Origin: JAWVZY01 sp033721955
GTDB lineage: Bacteria; Patescibacteriota; Minisyncoccia; Spechtbacterales; 2-12-FULL-38-22
DNA length: 22,791 nt
Direction of reading: 5' to 3'
Assembly: GCA_033721955.1 (NCBI GenBank)
Contig: JAWVZY010000010.1
Span: 1 to 22,791, forward strand
Below the pieces are notes generated by a model. The model was not told the origin of the DNA, searched no databases, and was given only the letters and a program-made list of their open reading frames with translations. The translations under genes and the position numbers were made by a program. Below are positions 18,935 to 22,791 of this stretch, piece after piece; position 1 is the first letter of the stretch; the number at the start of each line of letters is the position of its first letter.

Positions 18935-21046
18935 CTATATATCAAGATTTTGCACCTTCTGTGCGTGGGTCTGAATAAATCTTTTCCTGGGTGCTACTTC
19001 CTTGCCCATTAAAATATCAAATATTTTATCGGCCTCTTCGGCATCTTCTACTTTAACCTGGTAAAGTACGCGATTTTCAGGATTCATTGTTGTCTCCCAC
19101 AGCTGAGATGGATTCATCTCACCAAGACCCTTGTATCTTGCCAAACTAATACCGCTTGCTTTTTTAGCTTTTTCTTCAAGATCTTCTTCTTCATCCTCTT
19201 TTTTCTTCTTCCCTTTAGCTGAACTGTTTTTAGCTGATTTCTTTTTCTTATCTTCAAGCAATTTTTTAAGTATTTTTTCTTTATCTGCCTCTGTATATGC
19301 ATACTCTAAAGTTTTACCTTTTTGTATCTTGTATAGAGGCGGCTGAGCAATATAAAGATAGCCCTGATCTACAACCTCTCTGAAATAGCGGAAAAACAGC
19401 GTGAGCAAAAGGGTTCTAATGTGAGCACCATCTACATCGGCATCTGTCATAATTACTATCTTGTGGTAACGAAGTTTTTCTATGTCAAACTCCTCTGCGA
19501 TTGCGGCACCAAGAGCAATAATAAGTGACTTGATCTCTTTATTTGAAAGCAGTTTATCAAGGCGTGCACGCTCAACGTTAAGTATTTTACCCCTTAGGGG
19601 AAGTATTGCCTGGAATTTTCTGTCCCTGCCCTGTTTAGCTGAACCACCGGCAGAATCACCCTCCACAATAAATATCTCGGACTTTTCCGGCTTTCTCGAT
19701 GAACAATCAGCAAGCTTGCCGGGCAATGTTAAGCCACTCATAGCACCTTTTCTAATTACAGTATCGCGAGCCGCTTTTGCCGCTTTTCTTGCCTTGGCAG
19801 CTAAAAGTATCTTTTCTATTATGGCGCGAGCATCTCTTGGGTGTTTATCCAGGAAATCATCTAATGCTTCAGACACTACTGCCTCTACAACCGTCCTGGC
19901 CTCAGTATTACCAAGTTTTGCCTTTGTCTGGCCTTCAAATTGCGGCTCCTTAAGTTTAACAGAAATAATAGCTGTTATTCCCTCTCTTACATCTTCGCCT
20001 GAAAACGATTGGCCATCTTTAACTAAGTTATTTTTCTGGGCATAACTATTAAGACCGCGAGTTAAAGCAGAACGAAAGCCAGTTATGTGCATACCTCCTT
20101 CGGGAGTATGAATATTATTGGCAAACCCGACTTCAGAGCTTTGTATGTCATCTGTATACTGCAGAGCTACTTCTACAAATACATCGTCTTGTTCTTTTTC
20201 GACGTAAAAAATATTATCATGTTTTGGACTCTCGCCTCTATTTAAATGCTCAACAAAAGATACAAGCCCGCCCTCAAAATAAAATTGGTGGCTACGGGGC
20301 AGCTTTTCTCTCTCATCTATAATTTTTATATGAACCCCCTTGGTAAGATATGCCTGCTGGCGAAGATGATCCAGTATTTTTTTCCAACGGAACTCTCCTT
20401 CTTTGAAAATTTCTCTGTCGGGCTCAAATATTATAGTTGTCCCCGTGTCGCTTTTAGGCCTTTTCGCTCCCTTTTTAATCTTATGAGAGGGCTTTCCTCT
20501 TTTATATTCCTGGCTCCAAACAAAGCCATCGCGGCGCACTTCAGCCCTAAGCCAAGTAGAGAGCGCATTAACCACAGAAACACCCACGCCATGTAATCCT
20601 CCCGATATCTTATAGCTTTCGCCTCCAAACTTACCTCCCGCGTGCAAGGTTGTCATTACCGTCTCCAGAGCTGATTTCTTAGTTTGCTTGTGTGTCTCTA
20701 CAGGAATACCGCGGCCATCATCCTCTACCTTAACCTTACCGTCCTTCATTAGAGTTAAGGTAATCTTATCGGCATAACCCGCCATTGCCTCATCTAAGCC
20801 GTTATCTACAACCTCCCATATGAGGTGATGGAGGCCATCTTCGCCTGTTGAACCAATATACATACCGGGACGCTTGCGAACCGGATCAAGACCCTCAAGT
20901 ACATAAATATCTTTTGCAGAATACTGCCCTTCTTTTTTGGCAGGCGCTTTCTTTTTGGGTGTTGTTTTTTTCTTAGATGTTGATTTCTTTTTTCCTCCCT
21001 TAGCGGAAGATGTTGATTTTTTTCCAGATTGTTTTTTCTTCGCCAT
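18935..21046 (-). CDS. gyrB: DNA gyrase subunit B
   Basis: GyrB is the ATPase subunit of gyrase. It is 703 residues long. Residues 1-40 are a Lys/Ser-rich extension not seen in typical GyrB. The GHKL ATPase follows: EVVDNGLDEA with catalytic Glu78, EDDGRGIPVE and GGLHGVGVSVVNALS. The transducer domain comes next, then TOPRIM with IFIVEGDSAGGSAKQGRDR, PLRGKILNVE and the metal-binding TDADVDGAHI. Residues about 590-630 hold a low-complexity Lys then Glu insert. After it, ISLARYKGLGEMNPSQLWET and the C-terminal VAPRKRFI are standard. GyrB is preferred over ParE on overall pattern, but gyrA or parC is not present to confirm. pheT ends 29 nt upstream. Confidence 0.93.
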   Translation of the reverse strand: MAKKKQSGKKSTSSAKGGKKKSTSKKKTTPKKKAPAKKEGQYSAKDIYVLEGLDPVRKRPGMYIGSTGEDGLHHLIWEVVDNGLDEAMAGYADKITLTLMKDGKVKVEDDGRGIPVETHKQTKKSALETVMTTLHAGGKFGGESYKISGGLHGVGVSVVNALSTWLRAEVRRDGFVWSQEYKRGKPSHKIKKGAKRPKSDTGTTIIFEPDREIFKEGEFRWKKILDHLRQQAYLTKGVHIKIIDEREKLPRSHQFYFEGGLVSFVEHLNRGESPKHDNIFYVEKEQDDVFVEVALQYTDDIQSSEVGFANNIHTPEGGMHITGFRSALTRGLNSYAQKNNLVKDGQSFSGEDVREGITAIISVKLKEPQFEGQTKAKLGNTEARTVVEAVVSEALDDFLDKHPRDARAIIEKILLAAKARKAAKAARDTVIRKGAMSGLTLPGKLADCSSRKPEKSEIFIVEGDSAGGSAKQGRDRKFQAILPLRGKILNVERARLDKLLSNKEIKSLIIALGAAIAEEFDIEKLRYHKIVIMTDADVDGAHIRTLLLTLFFRYFREVVDQGYLYIAQPPLYKIQKGKTLEYAYTEADKEKILKKLLEDKKKKSAKNSSAKGKKKKEDEEEDLEEKAKKASGISLARYKGLGEMNPSQLWETTMNPENRVLYQVKVEDAEEADKIFDILMGKEVAPRKRFIQTHAQKVQNLDI

Positions 21047-21047
21047 A

Positions 21048-21074
21048 TTTTTAATTTCTATTTTTTAATTTCTA
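21048..21074. repeat. Two-copy 14-nt tandem repeat between pheT and gyrB
   Basis: TTTTTAATTTCTA occurs at 21048-21060 and 21062-21074, a period of 14, and fills most of the 29-nt gap. It resembles the AT-rich spacer before dnaE (AAATTGAAAATT-type units). Confidence 0.7.
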
Positions 21075-21075
21075 T

Positions 21076-22791
21076 TTAACGTACACTCCATCCACTATGC
21101 TGCTCGAGCACGTGGGTTATTTTTGACATTATATCGTCTATCTCTTTAGATTCCAAAGTTCTATCCTCTGCTTGAAACACTAAGTGAAAGGCCATGCTTT
21201 TACTTTCGGGGTTTTCAATTTCTTCATAATAATCAAACATATCTACATCGCGCAATAATTCTCCTGCCGCACTGTTTATTTCTGTTATTATCTCATCTGC
21301 CTTGGTTCCTACAGGTATAACAACAGCTATATCACGTACAACCTGGGGGTATTCTGATATGGGCGTATATATCTCCTCCTCCTCTGCCTCTTCTATAAGC
21401 GCGCTAAGATCTATATCAGATACAAAAAGAGAATGTTTCAATTTTTCATCTCCTGCAATTCCGGGATGTATCTGTCCCATAAAACCTATACCTTTATCTC
21501 CGGTTTTTATAATAGCTGTACGCTTTGGATGCATAAAGGATAATTCTTTATACTGATAATCTTGGATTGCATCATCAAACCATATATCGCTCAAACCCAA
21601 GACATGAAAGAGGTGTTCTATCTCGCCCTTTAATGCATAAAACCCGCTTTGACCTTCTTTTTTTGCAGACAATGCCAAGGCAAGGCGTGAATTTTCTTGA
21701 GGCGATTCTTTTTGAAATACCTCGCCCGCTTCAAATATGCTTACAGTATCTTGATGTTTTAAATTCTCTTTCACTGTTTTAAGTAATCCGGGCAAAAGAG
21801 ATGGCCGCATAAATTTTAAATCATTGCTTACAGGATTTTTAAGCTCCCAAATATTTTTGCCGTCAAATTTCCAAAGATCAAGAACGTGCTCTGAAACAAA
21901 GGAATAATTATATACCTCATTAAACCCTGAAGCTGCAAGGTGGCGACGAACCTGACGCATCCAATAATTTTTTACGTTCCTCCCAGGAGGATAAAGCGCT
22001 GCATTTGGCATTTTAGGTTCTGTATTCTCATAACCCACTATTCGCCCCACCTCTTCAATAAGATCCGCCTCCCTCTCTATATCAAGTCGAAAGGGTGGCA
22101 CTTGTACCTGCAACATATCTTCCTGCTCCTTCTGCACACTAAACTCCAAGGAGTTAAGTATTGAGCTTATTTTCTGCCCTGTAAGCTCTAAGCCAAGCAG
22201 CCTGCCTGCACGATGCGGCCTTATCCCGATAACGCGCTTCTCTATAGATTGCTTAAAAGTATCTACAATTGTATCTTGTATTTTTCCTTCAGCGATGTCT
22301 GTAATAATCTCTACCGCCTTATTAAGTCCGCTAGGAACTAAAACAAGTGGCACCTCATGTTCAAACCTCCAGGAAGCATCAGTTCGCAATCCAAGAGCTT
22401 GGGATGTTTTTCTTATGCCTACAGGTTCAAAATTAGCTGATTCAATTAATATATTCTTTGTTTCTCCTGAAACCTCAGCCTTAGTGCCTCCTTTAATACC
22501 TGCAATTGCCAAAGGATCTTTCGTATCTGCTATAACAAGCATATTATCATCAAGTACATAGGCCTCTCCATCTAAAGTTTTAATTGCTTCACCTTTTTTG
22601 GCGCGCCGTACAATTATCTTGTTGCCTTCTATCTTATCAAGATCAAAAACATGTAATGGTTGTCCTGTTACAAGCATGGCATAGTTAGCTACATCAACTA
22701 TATTATTTATAGAGTTTAAACCAAGTGAAGCTAAAATTTTTTTAAGCCATTTAGGAGATTCTTTGACATCGACTCCATTTATTACTGAGGC
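21076..22791 (-). CDS. pheT: Phenylalanyl-tRNA synthetase beta subunit, 5' end off the window
   Basis: The frame is open to the right edge. Reading from it gives ASVINGVDVKESPKWLKKIL and then INNIVDVANYAMLVTGQPLH, so the Met at 22677 is internal and the gene continues beyond the window. The visible 571 codons cover the end of the B1/EMAP-like region junction, B3/B4 (editing; DDNMLVIAD, LAIAGIKGG, LIESANFEPVGIRKTSQ), B5 (RPHRAGRLLGLEL) and the core-like domain (YNYSFVSEHV, NPVSNDLKFMRPSLLPGLL). The C-terminal anticodon-binding FDX-ACB domain (YPQVVRDIAVVIP to LEQHSGWSVR) completes it. pheS would be expected upstream, off the window. Confidence 0.95.
   Translation of the reverse strand, partial: ASVINGVDVKESPKWLKKILASLGLNSINNIVDVANYAMLVTGQPLHVFDLDKIEGNKIIVRRAKKGEAIKTLDGEAYVLDDNMLVIADTKDPLAIAGIKGGTKAEVSGETKNILIESANFEPVGIRKTSQALGLRTDASWRFEHEVPLVLVPSGLNKAVEIITDIAEGKIQDTIVDTFKQSIEKRVIGIRPHRAGRLLGLELTGQKISSILNSLEFSVQKEQEDMLQVQVPPFRLDIEREADLIEEVGRIVGYENTEPKMPNAALYPPGRNVKNYWMRQVRRHLAASGFNEVYNYSFVSEHVLDLWKFDGKNIWELKNPVSNDLKFMRPSLLPGLLKTVKENLKHQDTVSIFEAGEVFQKESPQENSRLALALSAKKEGQSGFYALKGEIEHLFHVLGLSDIWFDDAIQDYQYKELSFMHPKRTAIIKTGDKGIGFMGQIHPGIAGDEKLKHSLFVSDIDLSALIEEAEEEEIYTPISEYPQVVRDIAVVIPVGTKADEIITEINSAAGELLRDVDMFDYYEEIENPESKSMAFHLVFQAEDRTLESKEIDDIMSKITHVLEQHSGWSVR

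Noticed and set aside
19482..20045. 187-residue plus-strand frame inside gyrB
   Set aside because: Antisense to conserved TOPRIM and transducer coding sequence, Ser/Ala-rich, no start signals.
1..22791. Alternative genetic code (UGA as glycine)
   Set aside because: thyA ends with TGA at the expected C-terminus and the other genes end normally, so the standard bacterial code fits.
1..22791. Mobile elements, prophage, tRNA or rRNA genes
   Set aside because: No transposase or integrase motifs, terminal inverted repeats, or tRNA cloverleaf consensus were seen in the intergenic stretches.

Overview
The window is an AT-rich, gene-dense stretch of bacterial chromosome made almost entirely of compact housekeeping genes. 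Several features together suggest a Candidate Phyla Radiation (Patescibacteria) genome, probably near Parcubacteria. A threonyl-tRNA synthetase lacks the TGS domain. Short charged Lys/Glu tails are attached to S16, NusB, L32 and GyrB. Most starts have no Shine-Dalgarno sequence, rplK is not followed by rplA, and AT-rich repeats sit between genes. UGA acts as a stop (end of thyA), which argues against the code-25 lineages Gracilibacteria and Absconditabacteria. The placement is inference; no phylogeny was run.

Layout. 1-3533 (minus): a small hypothetical gene, its terminator, then rnhB, rpmF, nusB, rnc, rpsP and khpA (cut by the left edge), a ribosome and RNA-processing cluster. 3682-10414 (plus): dnaE, thrS, an unrecognised HExxH putative metalloprotease with the best ribosome binding site of any full-length gene here, and miaA. 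10416-12475 (minus): folD and glyA, converging on miaA with a 1-nt gap. 12476-12990 is the only long stretch without a conventional gene. It holds a perfect sigma-70-type promoter, a run of strong hairpins, an embedded 24-codon Cys-rich small ORF, and a terminator. I read it as an unidentified structured RNA of about 420 nt. 12991-17561 (minus): gatB, then a thymidylate operon (dCMP deaminase, dut, tmk, thyA, folA). 17657-18851 (minus): secE, nusG, rplK. 18935-22791 (minus): pheT (cut by the right edge) and gyrB.

How the genes fit together. dCMP deaminase and dUTPase both feed dUMP to ThyA. ThyA uses methylene-tetrahydrofolate, which GlyA and FolD supply or interconvert, and DHFR regenerates the folate. 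Tmk carries dTMP on to dTDP. Together with DnaE, GyrB and RNase HII the window covers a large part of DNA precursor supply and replication. The rest is translation: ThrRS, PheRS beta, GatB, L11, L32, S16, MiaA, plus NusB, NusG and SecE.

Most novel candidate: the structured RNA and its Cys-rich microprotein ORF at about 12513-12971. Second-tier points are a dTMP kinase P-loop without lysine, a secE promoter that abuts the gyrB stop and lies upstream of a terminator, candidate leaderless starts on dnaE, rnhB and gatB, and the HExxH protein.
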